This document shows positions 55,375 to 64,000 of a DNA stretch of 64,000 nt, one piece after another; the first letter of the stretch is position 1; each line of letters opens with the position of its first letter. Below the pieces are notes generated by a model, which saw nothing but the letters and a program-made list of their open reading frames with translations, was not told where the DNA came from and made no database searches. The position numbers and the translations under genes were made by a program. Source of the stretch: Nonomuraea africana (GTDB taxonomy: Bacteria > Actinomycetota > Actinomycetes > Streptosporangiales > Streptosporangiaceae); assembly GCF_014873535.1 (NCBI RefSeq), contig NZ_JADBEF010000001.1, forward strand, positions 1,178,001 to 1,242,000. Reading direction: 5' to 3'.

Positions 55375-55578
55375 TCAAGCCGCGACCGACAGCGGGCTCG
55401 AGTCTGACTGCGCAGGCTCGAAGGGACCGGCGAGCAGCGCGTGACCGCACTCGAGGCACGCCCACTCGGGGCACGCCTCGTGCCCCTCCATGCATGGCGG
55501 CTGCTCGAACGGCCTCTCACCTGCGCATGAGGGGCAGTGCTCACTGCGGCGCTCGGGGGAACTCCACAACGCGGTCAT
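55375..55578 (-). CDS. small zinc-ribbon protein
   Basis: The 67-residue protein has three Cys clusters, CPSCAGERPFEQPPC, CPEWACLECG, consistent with one or two zinc sites. ATG 55578 is preceded by AAAGG. Small Cys-rich proteins of this kind beside hemE are widespread in actinobacteria, but the role is unknown. It could be a protein-interaction or RNA-binding ribbon. Confidence 0.72.
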   Translation of the reverse strand: MTALWSSPERRSEHCPSCAGERPFEQPPCMEGHEACPEWACLECGHALLAGPFEPAQSDSSPLSVAA

Positions 55579-55923
55579 CGGTACGGAGCCTTTCTTCGCG
55601 GACGTGGCTCCGACGTTGGCATGCCGCGATGACAATTCCGCGCAACGCGCTCGGCGTGTCCTGAAAGTGAGGCGGTAATCGATGACGCGCGGTGGATTGG
55701 CGAACATTTGGTCCAGTCGAGAGGGGATTCGGGGCTGACCGTGAGATGAACTGTACCTGTGCGGCGCGAAGCTCGGGGCCCGGTCCGGACGACAGGCCCG
55801 AACTAAAGGGATGAACCGCGCTAAACCACTTCATCGACTCCTGATCGTGACTTTAGCCCCCGCGTGCGTATGTTTCGGATAACCGCCGGTGGAGCGACCA
55901 CCACCATCGCGTGGCACCCTTGA
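55579..55923. other. 345-base divergent intergenic region between zinc-ribbon gene and hemE
   Basis: No credible coding sequence is seen. Near hemE, GGATAACC at about 55876-55883 may hold its -10, and GGTGG-AGCGA-CCACC forms a small dyad at about 55890-55904. CTAAA occurs at about 55802 and 55829, with its complement TTTAG at about 55852. Confidence 0.4.
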
Positions 55924-56946
55924 ATGGTGAATCTCGCCGACTCCGCGTTCCTGCGCGCCTGCCGCCGCCAGCCCGTCGACCACACCCCGGTCTGGTACAT
56001 GCGTCAGGCGGGTCGATCGCTGCCCGAATACCTCAAGGTGCGCGAGGGCGTGCCCATGCTCACGGCGTGCGCGACGCCCGACCTCATCGTCGAGATCACC
56101 ATGCAGCCGGTGCGCCGCTACGGCGTCGACGCGGCCATCTTCTTCAGCGACATCGTCGTGCCGCTCAAGGCCATCGGCGTCGACCTCGACATCAAGCCTG
56201 GCGTGGGCCCGGTCATCGCCGACCCGATCCGCGACAGGGCCGGCCTCGAGGCGCTGCGCCCGCTGGAGCCGGGCGACGTGCCCTACGTCAGCGAGGCCAT
56301 CACCAGCCTGGTGGGCGAGCTGGGCGCGACGCCGCTGATCGGGTTCGCCGGCGCGCCGTTCACGCTGGCCTCCTACCTCATCGAGGGCGGCCCCTCCAAG
56401 AACCACGACCACACCAAGGCCATGATGTACGGCGAGCCCGCGCTGTGGCACGCGCTCATGGACCGCCTGACCGGCATCGTGATCGAGCACCTGCGCGTGC
56501 AGATCGACGCGGGCGCCTCGGCGATCCAGCTGTTCGACTCATGGGTGGGGGCGGTCGCGCCCGACGACTACCGCGAGTTCGTCCTGCCGTACACGGAGCG
56601 CATCTTCGCGGCGGTGCCCGACGTGCCGCGCATCCACTTCGGGGTCGGCACGGGCGAGCTGCTCGGCGTGCTCGGCGAGGCGGGCGCCGACGTGGTGGGC
56701 GTCGACTGGCGGGTTCCGCTCGACGAGGCCGCGCGCCGCGTCGGGCCGGGCAAGGCGCTCCAGGGCAACCTCGACCCCGCGATCCTGCTGGCCCCGTGGG
56801 AGGCCGTCGAGCCCAGGGCGCGGCGCGTCCTCGAGATCGGGCGGTCGGCCGAGGGCCACGTCTTCAACCTCGGCCACGGGGTGCTGCCGAACACCGACCC
56901 CGACCAGCTGCGCCGACTCACCGACCTGGTCCACTCCTTCCGCTGA
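55924..56946 (+). CDS. hemE: uroporphyrinogen decarboxylase
   Basis: The 340-residue enzyme makes coproporphyrinogen III in heme synthesis. The signature [15 protein letters not shown] (substrate Arg) is near residue 22, [17 protein letters not shown] near 140 and the conserved [12 protein letters not shown] and [13 protein letters not shown] toward the C-terminus. ATG 55924 lacks an evident ribosome binding site, as is frequent for hemE in this group. With hemY and hemQ downstream it defines the coproporphyrin-dependent heme route. Confidence 0.97.
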   Translation: MVNLADSAFLRACRRQPVDHTPVWYMRQAGRSLPEYLKVREGVPMLTACATPDLIVEITMQPVRRYGVDAAIFFSDIVVPLKAIGVDLDIKPGVGPVIADPIRDRAGLEALRPLEPGDVPYVSEAITSLVGELGATPLIGFAGAPFTLASYLIEGGPSKNHDHTKAMMYGEPALWHALMDRLTGIVIEHLRVQIDAGASAIQLFDSWVGAVAPDDYREFVLPYTERIFAAVPDVPRIHFGVGTGELLGVLGEAGADVVGVDWRVPLDEAARRVGPGKALQGNLDPAILLAPWEAVEPRARRVLEIGRSAEGHVFNLGHGVLPNTDPDQLRRLTDLVHSFR

Positions 56947-56950
56947 CGCC

Positions 56951-57160
56951 TCAGAGGCGCAGCTGGGCCAGGCAGAGCTTGACGATCAGGGCGGCCACCA
57001 CGCACAGCAGGGTCGCCCTGATGAAGGCCGCGCCCCTGCTCAGCGCCGTACGGGTGCCGAGGCGGGCGCCGAACACGTTGCAGGCGGCCATGCCGAGCCC
57101 GAGCCGCCAGAAGACCTGGCCGTGCGCGGCGAACACCAGCAGCGCGCCCAGGTTGGGGCG
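56951..57160 (-). pseudogene. C-terminal remnant of a TSUP permease
   Basis: About 65 residues read as the end of a TauE/SafE-type permease (NLGALLVFAAHGQVFWRLGL, GMAACNVFGARLGTR, then AALIVKLCLAQLRL). The N-terminal three quarters are missing; upstream lies the DUF4349 gene. It probably results from an old deletion. A full TSUP gene is present at 22166. Confidence 0.65.
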
Positions 57161-57182
57161 CTGTCCGTGCGGGCGGCGGGCG

Positions 57183-58232
57183 TCAGGCGGAAGGGGCGCC
57201 CTCGTCCTCGGACCGAGGACGGGACGGCGCCTCCCCGGACTGAGCACGGGACGGCGCGCCCTCGGGCTGCGGACGGGACGGCGCGCCCTCGGGCTGCGGG
57301 CGGGAGGGCGCGCCGTGGGCGACGGGCGCGGGAGGCGCCCATGCTCGCGGCGGCGCGGGACGGCGGGCGTTGCTCCGCCGTACCAGGACCAGGATGCCGA
57401 CGGCCAGCGGCACGATGACGACCAGCCACGGCAGCAGCACGCCGATCACGGTCAGCGCCACCTTCACGAAGCCGACCAGCGCCGACCAGCCCGCCTTCAG
57501 CCCGCCGAGGAATCCCGCGGGCTCGTCGGAGGGCTCGGCCACCTCCGCCACAGGACCGATCAGCCGCAGCGTGAGCGTCGCCATCGCCACCTGCGAGGCC
57601 AGGGCCTTCTGCCTGGCCTGCAGCGACTCCAGCTCGGCCTCGCGCGCGGCGATCTCGCGCTCGACCTCGATCACCTGCCCCACGGTGTCGGCCTTGGACA
57701 GCAGCGCGCGCATGGCCGCCAGCGCCTGCTCGGCCGACTTCAGCCGGCTGGCGACGTCGGCCACCTCCTCGGTCACGTCAGTGGTGTTCTGCTGCAGGGA
57801 CTCGCGCTGGCCGAGTTGCTTGCCGAGCTTGTCGAGCACCTGCGGGTAGGCGGCGGGCGGGATCTTGAAGACCAGCGTGGAGCTGCCCTCGCCGCCGCCG
57901 GAGGCGTCGGACTCCTCGCTCGCCAGGTAGCCGCCCGCCCCGGTGACCAGTTGCTTGGCCTGGTCGGCCGCCTTGGTGACGTCCTTGGCGCGGACCGTCA
58001 GCCGCGACACGTAGATGACCGACCGCTGCTCGGGCGCGATCTTGACCTGTGCGGCCTGGCCCGGCTCGCCGGTCCCCGCTCCCGTCTCGGCCGACTCCCT
58101 CGCCGGGCTGGGGGCCGCGGCGGCGGAGACCGCCTGGGGGGCGGAGGCGGTCCGCTCGCCGCCCCCACAGGCCGACAGGAAGAGCGCGGCGCCCGCCGCC
58201 GTCAACGCGATGCCGTACCGGAATCTGCTCAT
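57183..58232 (-). CDS. DUF4349 lipoprotein with C-terminal Pro-rich repeat
   Basis: The 349-residue protein has a lipobox (FLSACGG, Cys near residue 22), a DUF4349 domain (IYVSRLTVRAKDVTKAADQA, SSTLVFKIPPAAYPQVLDKL, VTEEVADVASRLKSAEQALA), a coiled-coil stretch (residues 150-220) and one membrane helix (VIGVLLPWLVVIVPLAVGIL). The cytoplasmic tail contains tandem PSRPQPEGA-type repeats. It probably sits in the envelope with both ends anchored. No function is assigned. Confidence 0.9.
   Translation of the reverse strand: MSRFRYGIALTAAGAALFLSACGGGERTASAPQAVSAAAAPSPARESAETGAGTGEPGQAAQVKIAPEQRSVIYVSRLTVRAKDVTKAADQAKQLVTGAGGYLASEESDASGGGEGSSTLVFKIPPAAYPQVLDKLGKQLGQRESLQQNTTDVTEEVADVASRLKSAEQALAAMRALLSKADTVGQVIEVEREIAAREAELESLQARQKALASQVAMATLTLRLIGPVAEVAEPSDEPAGFLGGLKAGWSALVGFVKVALTVIGVLLPWLVVIVPLAVGILVLVRRSNARRPAPPRAWAPPAPVAHGAPSRPQPEGAPSRPQPEGAPSRAQSGEAPSRPRSEDEGAPSA
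57195..57315. repeat. degenerate tandem repeat encoding PSRPQPEGA units
   Basis: About four copies of a roughly 27-base unit in the 3' end of the DUF4349 gene, two of them almost identical. Probable slippage-prone tract. Confidence 0.6.
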
Positions 58233-58377
58233 ATCCTTGAGACGGCTACCAACCGCCCGATGCGGTCACGAAGGTGTCACGTTCGGCAGTCCGGTCGATC
58301 ACACCGGCCTGAAGAAGGGGCGCGAAGTCATCCTCGGGTACGAGGAGCGCCACGATCTCGTGACGCAGGCTGGGATC

Positions 58378-59007
58378 ATGCGCTCGCTTCCGGACAGGCT
58401 TCACAGGACCTTCTTCAGATCGATGTCGCTGCTGCCCGCCAGAGGGCAGGGCCGCTTCCTCCGGCACTACTTCGAGTGGTTCCACCGCACCCCCGACCCG
58501 TGGCGGCACGCCGTCGACCCCTACGAGGCGCGCAAGTACGCCGCCACGCTCGCGCACGTCGAGGGCGACTCCTACGACAGGATCCTCGACGTGGGTTGCA
58601 GCGAGGGGACCTTCACCCTGCTGGCGGCCGCGGCCCACCCGGCGGCGGACGTGCTCGGCGTCGACGTCTCCGAACGCGCCGTCCACCGGGCCGCGGCCAA
58701 GGCGCGGGGCAGGGCGCGGTTCGCGCGGCTGGACTTCCTGAACCAGGACCCGGGCGGGCGCTTCGACCTGGTCGTCTGCGCGGAGACGCTCTACTACGTG
58801 GGCAGGGACGACCGGCTGCGCCTCGCCTCCGAACGGCTGCGCTCGTTCCTGTCACCGGGCGGCACGCTGGTGCTGGTGCACCCGTGGCCCGAGGCGCGCC
58901 GCCTGCACCGCTTCCTGGACGGCGACCCGCTGCTGGTGAGAAGGGACGAGCAGGTCGAACACGACGGGGGACGGCCCTACGCCGTCAGCTCCTACCGGCT
59001 CCGGTAA
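58378..59007 (+). CDS. SAM-dependent methyltransferase (NodS-like)
   Basis: The 209-residue class I methyltransferase shows motif I RILDVGCSEGTFTLLAA near residue 72, VLGVDVSERAVHRAA, then RFDLVVCAETLYYV and LSPGGTLVLVHP. Similarity is to NodS/SmtA-type enzymes. The start is uncertain: ATG 58378 gives the 209 residues; GTG 58360 adds six. The frame stays open further upstream but lacks support. It sits between the DUF4349 and hemY genes; the substrate is unknown. Confidence 0.85.
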   Translation: MRSLPDRLHRTFFRSMSLLPARGQGRFLRHYFEWFHRTPDPWRHAVDPYEARKYAATLAHVEGDSYDRILDVGCSEGTFTLLAAAAHPAADVLGVDVSERAVHRAAAKARGRARFARLDFLNQDPGGRFDLVVCAETLYYVGRDDRLRLASERLRSFLSPGGTLVLVHPWPEARRLHRFLDGDPLLVRRDEQVEHDGGRPYAVSSYRLR

Positions 59008-59043
59008 CCGGCCCAGGCCGGTGAGGCGATAGCGTCTGGAGAC

Positions 59044-60456
59044 GTGGAAGGGAATCGACGGCAGGTAGTGATCGTCGGCGGCGGGATCTCGGGTCTCGCC
59101 GCGGCGTGGTTCCTCAGGCAGGGCGGCGGCCAGCGGGTTCGGGTGACCGTCCTCGAATCGAGCCCCAGGATCGGCGGCAAGCTCCAGGCCAGCGAGGTCG
59201 CGGGCTTCAGCGTCGACGAGGGCGCCGAGTCGATGCTGGCCAGGCGGCCCGAGGGCAAGGACCTGGCCAGGGCGGTCGGCATGGGCGACGACCTGGTCGC
59301 CCCCGGCACCACCCAGGCGGGCATCTACTCCAGGGGCGCGCTGCGGGCGATGCCCAAGGGCCAGGTCATGGGCGTGCCGGGCGACCTGGCCGAGCTGGCC
59401 CGGTCGGGCCTCATCTCGCCGGGCGGGCTGCTCAGGGTGCCCCTCGACCAGGTGCTGCCCGCCACGCTGGTGCGCAGCGACGTCTCCGTCGCCTCCTACA
59501 TCCGCGCCCGCATGGGCTCCGAGGTCGTCGAGCGGCTGGTCGAGCCGCTGCTCGGCGGCGTCTACGCGGGCCGCTCCGACATGCTGTCGCTGGAGGCGAC
59601 GATGCCGCGCATCGCCGCCGCGGCGCGCTCGGAGCGCTCGCTGCTCGGCGCCGTGCGCGAGATCGTGAGCGAGACGCCCAAGGACGCAGGCCCGGTCTTC
59701 ACCAGCCTGCGCGGCGGGCTCGGCAGCCTGCCCGAGGCCGTGGCCAAGGCGTCGGGGGCCGACATCAGGACCGGGCTGACGGTCCGCGAGCTGCGCCGCA
59801 CGCCGGACGGCTGGCAGCTGGTCACGGGGCCGGTCCCGCGTCCCGAGATCGTGACGGCCGACGCGGTGATCATCGCCACGCCCGCCACCGCCTCGGCCAG
59901 GCTGCTGAAGGACGAGGTGCCGAAGGCGGCGGCCGAGCTGGCCAGGATCGAGTACTCCAGCATGGCCATCGTCACGCTCGCCTACCCGGTCACGGCCTTC
60001 CCCTCGCCGCCCACCGGCAGCGGTTACCTGGTGCCGCCGGTGGAGGGCCGGAAGGTGAAGGCGGCGACGTTCAGCTCGGTCAAGTGGCCGCACCTGACCG
60101 AGTCAGACCCCTCGGTGCTCCTGGTGCGCTGCTCGATCGGCCGCATCGGCGAGGAACAGCTGCTCCAGCGCGACGACGCCGAGCTGGTCGCGATCGCGAT
60201 GGCCGAGATGAGCGAGGTCATGGGGGTGCGCGGGCTGCCGCTCGACTCGCGGGTCAGCCGCTGGGGCGGCTCGCTGCCGCAGTACAACGTCGGCCACCTC
60301 GACCGGGTCGCGCGCGCCCGCGCGGCCGTCGCCGTCGAGCCGGCGCTGGCGGTCTGCGGCGCCGCCTACGACGGCCTCGGCGTGCCCGCGTGCGTCTCCA
60401 CCGCCCGCACCGCCGCCGCCCGGATTCTGGACCACCTGGCCACGCAGGGAGAATGA
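59044..60456 (+). CDS. hemY: coproporphyrinogen/protoporphyrinogen oxidase
   Basis: The 470-residue flavoprotein has the FAD dinucleotide motif [20 protein letters not shown] and the substrate domain typical of HemG/HemY ([30 protein letters not shown]-type end). In actinobacteria this enzyme oxidises coproporphyrinogen III to coproporphyrin III. GTG 59044 fits the family start. hemQ follows after four bases, forming an operon. Confidence 0.96.
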   Translation: MEGNRRQVVIVGGGISGLAAAWFLRQGGGQRVRVTVLESSPRIGGKLQASEVAGFSVDEGAESMLARRPEGKDLARAVGMGDDLVAPGTTQAGIYSRGALRAMPKGQVMGVPGDLAELARSGLISPGGLLRVPLDQVLPATLVRSDVSVASYIRARMGSEVVERLVEPLLGGVYAGRSDMLSLEATMPRIAAAARSERSLLGAVREIVSETPKDAGPVFTSLRGGLGSLPEAVAKASGADIRTGLTVRELRRTPDGWQLVTGPVPRPEIVTADAVIIATPATASARLLKDEVPKAAAELARIEYSSMAIVTLAYPVTAFPSPPTGSGYLVPPVEGRKVKAATFSSVKWPHLTESDPSVLLVRCSIGRIGEEQLLQRDDAELVAIAMAEMSEVMGVRGLPLDSRVSRWGGSLPQYNVGHLDRVARARAAVAVEPALAVCGAAYDGLGVPACVSTARTAAARILDHLATQGE

Positions 60457-60460
60457 GAAC

Positions 60461-61162
60461 ATGACAGAGGCGACCCAGCGGCCCAAGGCTCGCGACCTGA
60501 ACCAGGTGATCCGCTACACGATGTGGTCGGTGTTCAAGACCACCGAGCAGTGCCCGAGCAACCGCGAGGGCATGGCCGACGAGGTCGGCGAACTGCTGGA
60601 GCAGGCGGCCGGCAAGGACGTGGTGACGCGCGGCTGCTACGACGTGGGCGGCTTCCGCGCCGACGCCGACTACATGTTCTGGTGGCACGCGCCCTCGGCC
60701 GAGGACCTGCAGGACGTCTACTCCAGGTTCCGGCGCACCACGCTGGGCAGGCTGAGCACCCCCGTGTGGTCGGCGATGGCGCTGCACCGGCCGGCGGAGT
60801 TCAACAAGTCGCACGTCCCCGCCTTCCTGGCGGAGGAGGAGCCCAGGGGGTTCGTGTGCGTCTATCCCTTCGTGCGCTCCCTCGAGTGGTACCTGCTCGA
60901 CGACGGCGAGCGGCGCAGGATGCTGGCCGAGCACGGGATGATGGCGCGCGAGTACCCCGACGTCAGGTCCAACACGGTGGCCTGCTTCGCGCTCAACGAC
61001 TTCGAGTGGATGCTCGCCTTCGAGGCCGACGAGCTGCACCGGATCGTCGACCTCATGCGCCACCTGCGCGGGGCCGAGGCCAGGAGGCACACCAGGATCG
61101 AGGTGCCGTTCTACACCGGCGTCCGCAAGCCGGTCGGGGAGCTGATCGCCGCCCTTCCCTGA
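60461..61162 (+). CDS. hemQ: coproheme decarboxylase (HemQ/ChdC)
   Basis: The 233-residue protein belongs to the chlorite dismutase superfamily and decarboxylates coproheme to heme b. Conserved features are [54 protein letters not shown] with the catalytic Tyr and [20 protein letters not shown]. Pairing with hemE and hemY in the same stretch shows the coproporphyrin-dependent pathway. Confidence 0.97.
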   Translation: MTEATQRPKARDLNQVIRYTMWSVFKTTEQCPSNREGMADEVGELLEQAAGKDVVTRGCYDVGGFRADADYMFWWHAPSAEDLQDVYSRFRRTTLGRLSTPVWSAMALHRPAEFNKSHVPAFLAEEEPRGFVCVYPFVRSLEWYLLDDGERRRMLAEHGMMAREYPDVRSNTVACFALNDFEWMLAFEADELHRIVDLMRHLRGAEARRHTRIEVPFYTGVRKPVGELIAALP

Positions 61163-61227
61163 CAATGTGTGATCTCCCGCGCCTGATCCGCCGTCCTTTG
61201 CCATAATCAGGTAAATCCCCTGTCCTA

Positions 61228-62016
61228 GTGAGGCAAAGGGTGGACGAAGGCGGGAGCCTGGCACGTTCCAGGCGTGGGTCACGGCGCGGCCGGCGGCGCA
61301 AGAGGTCGCGCGGGCCGTGGCTGCTGAAGGGTTCGGTCGCGGGGGCGGCGCTGGTGGTCGCCGGGCTGGCGGCCGGGGGCGGGATGCTGGCGCGGGAACG
61401 CTCCGCGCAGGGCACGACGCCCCTTCCCTTCGCGGCGGACGCCACCGGCGCGGCGGAGCGGGGCCGCGCGCCAGGCGCGGCGGGCGGGGCCGGCCCGGCC
61501 GTGCAGGACGGTGCCATCAGGGACGGTGCCGTGCGGGACGGTGCCGTGCGGGACGGTGCCGCGAAGGACGGTGCCGCGAAGGACGGTGCGGGGGCGAACC
61601 GGGCGGTGGCCACCCAGGCGGGCGCGCCGGTGTCCGCCTCGCCCGCGCCGGAGCCCCCGCCGCCCGCCCCGGCGAGCGTGAAGGACGCGAAGGAGACGAG
61701 CGGCCACACCGACGAGAAGGCCGCCGCGTACTTCGAGAAGCGCTGGGGGAACGACAAGGCGGCCAAGCGGCTCAAGGACATCCGCACCGTCGGCGGATAC
61801 CTGCGCATCTACACCGACCTGCCGGAGTCGGCCGACAACTCCGCGCAGGCCATCACCCTGTGCCGGCGGGGCCTGGAGTACCTACGGGAGATGGGCGAGG
61901 AGCGGCCCGTGGTCTTCGTCCAGGCCGAGTTCGGCGAGAACGGCAACCCCGTGCTGGCCAACGTGCTCGGCCCCGACGACGGCGACTGCAGGGTCACCCA
62001 CCCCGAACCGGACTGA
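61228..62016 (+). CDS. single-pass membrane protein with DGA repeats, unknown function
   Basis: The 262-residue protein has a very basic N-terminus (RSRRGSRRGRRRKRSRG), one membrane helix (GSVAGAALVVAGLAAGGGML) and a low-complexity linker with six copies of a five-residue unit such as VRDGA or AKDGA. A folded C-terminal domain follows (KAAAYFEKRWGNDKAAKRLK, GGYLRIYTDLPESADNSAQA). Two cysteines in that domain may form a disulfide. GTG 61228 or 61240 may be the start. No family recognised. Confidence 0.75.
   Translation: MRQRVDEGGSLARSRRGSRRGRRRKRSRGPWLLKGSVAGAALVVAGLAAGGGMLARERSAQGTTPLPFAADATGAAERGRAPGAAGGAGPAVQDGAIRDGAVRDGAVRDGAAKDGAAKDGAGANRAVATQAGAPVSASPAPEPPPPAPASVKDAKETSGHTDEKAAAYFEKRWGNDKAAKRLKDIRTVGGYLRIYTDLPESADNSAQAITLCRRGLEYLREMGEERPVVFVQAEFGENGNPVLANVLGPDDGDCRVTHPEPD
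61501..61590. repeat. 15-base tandem repeat, about six copies
   Basis: Units of the type GACGGTGCCGTGCGG encode [VA][RK]DGA repeats in the membrane protein. Copies 3 and 4, and copies 5 and 6, are identical to each other. Confidence 0.75.
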
Positions 62017-62022
62017 CCTCCG

Positions 62023-62424
62023 CTACCGCTGGGGCTCCAGCCGTACGGAGACGGAGTTGATGCAGTAGCGGTCGTCGGTCGGGGTCGGATAGCCCTCGCC
62101 GTGGAAGACGTGGCCCAGGTGCGAGTCGCAGCGGGCGCAGCGCACCTCGGTGCGCACCATGCCGTGGGAGTGGTCCTCGATCAGCGTGACCGCTTCCGAC
62201 TCCGACGGCTCGAAGAAGCTCGGCCACCCGCAGTGCGACTCGAACTTCGCGTCAGACCTGAACAGCTCGGCGCCGCAGGCGCGGCAGGAGTAGACGCCCT
62301 CGGTCTTGGTGTCGACGTACTCGCCGGTGAAGGGGCGCTCGGTGCCCGCCTCCCTGAGCACGTGGTACTCCTCGGGGGACAACTGCGCGCGCCACTCGGC
62401 ATCGCTCTTGACGACCTTGTCCAT
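62023..62424 (-). CDS. msrB: peptide-methionine (R)-S-oxide reductase
   Basis: The 133-residue enzyme reduces methionine-R-sulfoxide. Zinc is bound by CRAC and CARC pairs; the substrate region FESHCGWPSFFEP and the catalytic Cys in DDRYCINSVSVRL are intact. ATG 62424 gives the usual length. It is convergent to the repeat protein with six bases between stops. Confidence 0.96.
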   Translation of the reverse strand: MDKVVKSDAEWRAQLSPEEYHVLREAGTERPFTGEYVDTKTEGVYSCRACGAELFRSDAKFESHCGWPSFFEPSESEAVTLIEDHSHGMVRTEVRCARCDSHLGHVFHGEGYPTPTDDRYCINSVSVRLEPQR

Positions 62425-62778
62425 GACCCCACCTTACTGATGAGCGGCGCCCGCGCCGCCGGCCGGCTCCGGAGAAGAATCTCCATGGGCGAAGCATCCT
62501 TTCTGGGGTATTTCAGCGTCTTTGTCTATGGGGAGGTGCGGCATCTCCTCCCCAAGAGGGGTGAGGCCGCTCGCCCGAGGGCCGTCGCCGCTGCACAGCC
62601 ACGCCCGTGCTGTGCGCCGGCGGTCCGCCGAGGCCGGCCGGACGGCGCGCCAGCGTCCGGTACGGCACAGGACGAACGGCCTTCCAGGTCCGTCCCGTCG
62701 AGTGCCCGGTCCCGCCACCGTGGCGGTCTCCGGGACGGACCGCCCATCCCTTCCCGGGATTCGGGGTAGGTTCAGCGC
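62425..62778. other. 354-base intergenic region without a credible gene
   Basis: Several overlapping frames are open but none has a start with ribosome binding site and normal composition. The patch at 62500-62540 is A/T-rich and may hold the msrB promoter (minus strand) and further promoters. Nothing else was recognised. Confidence 0.5.
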
Positions 62779-63777
62779 ATGCCGTCACCTTTCATCGAGT
62801 TGGAGGTCGGGGAGCGCACCGTCAAGGTCACCAACCCCGACAAGGTGTACTTCCCGCAGATCGGAGCCACCAAGCGCGAGCTGGTGGAGTACTACGTCAG
62901 CGTCGGCGAGGGTGCGCTGCGCGCGCTCAAGGACCGGCCGACCCACCTCAAGCGGCACCCGGACGGCGTGGGCAGCGAGGCGATCTACCAGAAGCGGATG
63001 CCCGCCAAGCACCCCGAGTGGCTGGAGACGGTCACCGTGACCTTCCCCAGCGGCCGGACGGCCGACGCGCTCAGGGTGAGCGAGGTGGCCTCGATCGCCT
63101 ACTGCGCCAACCTCGGCACCATCGACTTCCACCCGTGGCAGGTCCGCGCCGCCGACGTCGAGCACCCCGACGAGCTGCGCCTCGACATCGACCCGCAGCC
63201 GGGGCTCGGGTTCGACACCGCCCGCCGTACCGCCTTCCTGGCCCGCGAGGTGCTCGAGGAGGCCGGGATGACCGGCTTCGTGAAGACTTCGGGCAACAGG
63301 GGCGTGCACGTCGCGGTCAGGATCGAGCCCCGCTGGGACTTCGTCGAGGTACGGCACGCGGGCATCGCGCTGGCCAGGGCGATCGAGGACCGCGCGCCCG
63401 ACCTGGTGACGACGGCATGGTGGAAGGAGGAGCGCGGGGAGCGCGTGTTCATCGACTTCAACCAGAACGCCAGGGACCGGACCGTGGCCAGCGCCTACTC
63501 GGTGCGGGCCAAGCCGTCCGCTCCCGTCTCCGCGCCGCTCACCTGGGAGGAGCTGGCCGACGCCGAGCCCGCCGACTTCGACATCAGGACCATGCCCGAG
63601 CGCTTCGCCCGGCTCGGCGACGTGCACGCGGCGATCGACGAGCGGGTCTTCTCGATCGAGCCGCTCCTGGAGTGGTACGCCAAGGACGATCGCGGCGACC
63701 TGCCGTACCCGCCGAACTATCCCAAGATGCCGGGCGAGCCCAAGCGGGTGCAGCCGAGCAAGGCGCGCGAAGAGTGA
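62779..63777 (+). CDS. LigD-type DNA/RNA polymerase (NHEJ primase-polymerase domain)
   Basis: The 332-residue protein is a stand-alone polymerase module of the LigD family, acting in non-homologous end joining with Ku. The metal-binding motif LRLDIDPQPG is near residue 134, with HRKTSGNRGVHV-like KTSGNRGVHVAVR near 170 and the third Asp in VFIDFNQNARDRT near 223. ATG 62779 is the natural start. No ku or ligase gene is in the window. An Asp-rich C-terminal tail ends in a basic PSKAREE. Confidence 0.93.
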   Translation: MPSPFIELEVGERTVKVTNPDKVYFPQIGATKRELVEYYVSVGEGALRALKDRPTHLKRHPDGVGSEAIYQKRMPAKHPEWLETVTVTFPSGRTADALRVSEVASIAYCANLGTIDFHPWQVRAADVEHPDELRLDIDPQPGLGFDTARRTAFLAREVLEEAGMTGFVKTSGNRGVHVAVRIEPRWDFVEVRHAGIALARAIEDRAPDLVTTAWWKEERGERVFIDFNQNARDRTVASAYSVRAKPSAPVSAPLTWEELADAEPADFDIRTMPERFARLGDVHAAIDERVFSIEPLLEWYAKDDRGDLPYPPNYPKMPGEPKRVQPSKAREE

Positions 63778-63802
63778 CGTGTATCACTTGAATCACATTA
63801 CT

Positions 63803-63810
63803 TGACGTCA
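63803..63810. promoter_or_regulatory. TGACGTCA palindrome before the last gene
   Basis: A perfect 8-bp palindrome, TGACGTCA, lies 30 bases before the start at 63840, with AT-rich flanks. Candidate regulator site; low information content. Confidence 0.3.
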
Positions 63811-63839
63811 GGTCCAATAGTTCGGAAGGCTCTCGGACT

Positions 63840-64000
63840 ATGGCTTTGGCATCAGCACGACGGCTCGCCGCCGCGGGAGCGGTGACGGCCTTCATCGTCG
63901 GCGGCGTGACCATGGTGGCGGGTGTGGGCACCGCCATGGCGAGCGACTGCAAGCTCCTCGTCCTGGTCTGCGATGAGCCCGCGCAGGGCGGCGACCCCGG
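63840..64000 (+). CDS. secreted protein, 3' end outside window
   Basis: The visible 53 residues begin at ATG 63840 with a signal peptide (AAAGAVTAFIVGGVTMVAGV, cleavage after AMA), then SDCKLLVLVCDEPAQGG, where two cysteines may be linked. GGAAGG precedes the start by about ten bases. The family cannot be named from this piece. Confidence 0.7.
   Translation, partial: MALASARRLAAAGAVTAFIVGGVTMVAGVGTAMASDCKLLVLVCDEPAQGGDP

Noticed and set aside
55911-59024. 1037-codon plus-strand frame overlapping hemE to the methyltransferase
   Set aside because: Out of frame with hemE and antisense to DUF4349; low-complexity Arg/Gly composition.
62434-62769. Small open frames in the msrB-LigD interval
   Set aside because: None has a ribosome binding site, conserved motif or normal composition.

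Overview
The window is chromosomal DNA of a high-GC actinomycete. The evidence is third-position G/C in nearly every codon, many GTG and some TTG starts, GTGA/ATGA stop-start overlaps, G/C-only terminator hairpins and actinobacterial families (DUF3000, DUF1707, PadR, HemQ, an SSI-type protease inhibitor). A Streptosporangiaceae-like genus is plausible, but nothing here fixes the genus. From memory, the order acnA ... xylFGH/ROK ... dxs-permease ... fadAB ... rnd-DUF3000-hemE ... hemY-hemQ-msrB follows the aconitase-to-heme stretch of Streptomyces chromosomes, with lineage-specific genes inserted.

Layout. 1-3.6 kb: the 3' part of an RNA-repair polynucleotide kinase-phosphatase/ligase, two decayed genes and a membrane protein. 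3.6-6.3 kb: a NarL-type two-component pair. 6.5-9 kb: a cupin and an NmrA-type reductase divergent from an ECF41/SigJ-type sigma factor, with an ECF41-like promoter between them. 9-15.6 kb: LtrA, a GlxA-type regulator divergent from a quinone reductase, an HTH regulator divergent from another NmrA-type reductase, a DUF1772 protein and a small secreted protein. 15.6-18.2 kb: a decayed fragment, DUF1707, a His-rich PadR regulator, a structured intergenic region and a YdjM-type membrane hydrolase. 18.2-21.3 kb: aconitase with several palindromes upstream.

21.3-30.2 kb: four paralogous secreted HEYGHH zinc metallopeptidases. One lies beside a TSUP permease. The other three are in tandem after a xylose-type ABC operon that ends in a ROK regulator. 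30.3-34.4 kb: dxs, DedA and an amino-acid permease. 34.5-39.2 kb: a multidomain secreted GH31 glycosidase with a TTA codon in its signal peptide, a secreted membrane-anchored protein whose start codon lies in a perfect hairpin, and an SSI-type inhibitor with a predicted Lys P1. 39.3-43.7 kb: fadB-fadA, a membrane protein and an ArsR-like regulator.

43.7-50.1 kb: the 3' half of a FAD monooxygenase, a proline-rich membrane protein, a LacI regulator with a sugar isomerase, and a rifampin-phosphotransferase-like gene. 50.3-53.4 kb: an opposite-strand three-gene sugar operon (isomerase, DUF993, Gfo/Idh). Its promoter carries a perfect LacI-type operator matching the one at the LacI gene, so the two loci look like one regulon. 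53.5-61.2 kb: rnd-DUF3000, a zinc-ribbon miniprotein, hemE, a TSUP remnant, a DUF4349 lipoprotein, a methyltransferase, hemY and hemQ. The end holds a repeat-containing membrane protein, msrB, a LigD-type polymerase and the start of a secreted protein. I saw no rRNA, tRNA, CRISPR array, insertion sequence or prophage.
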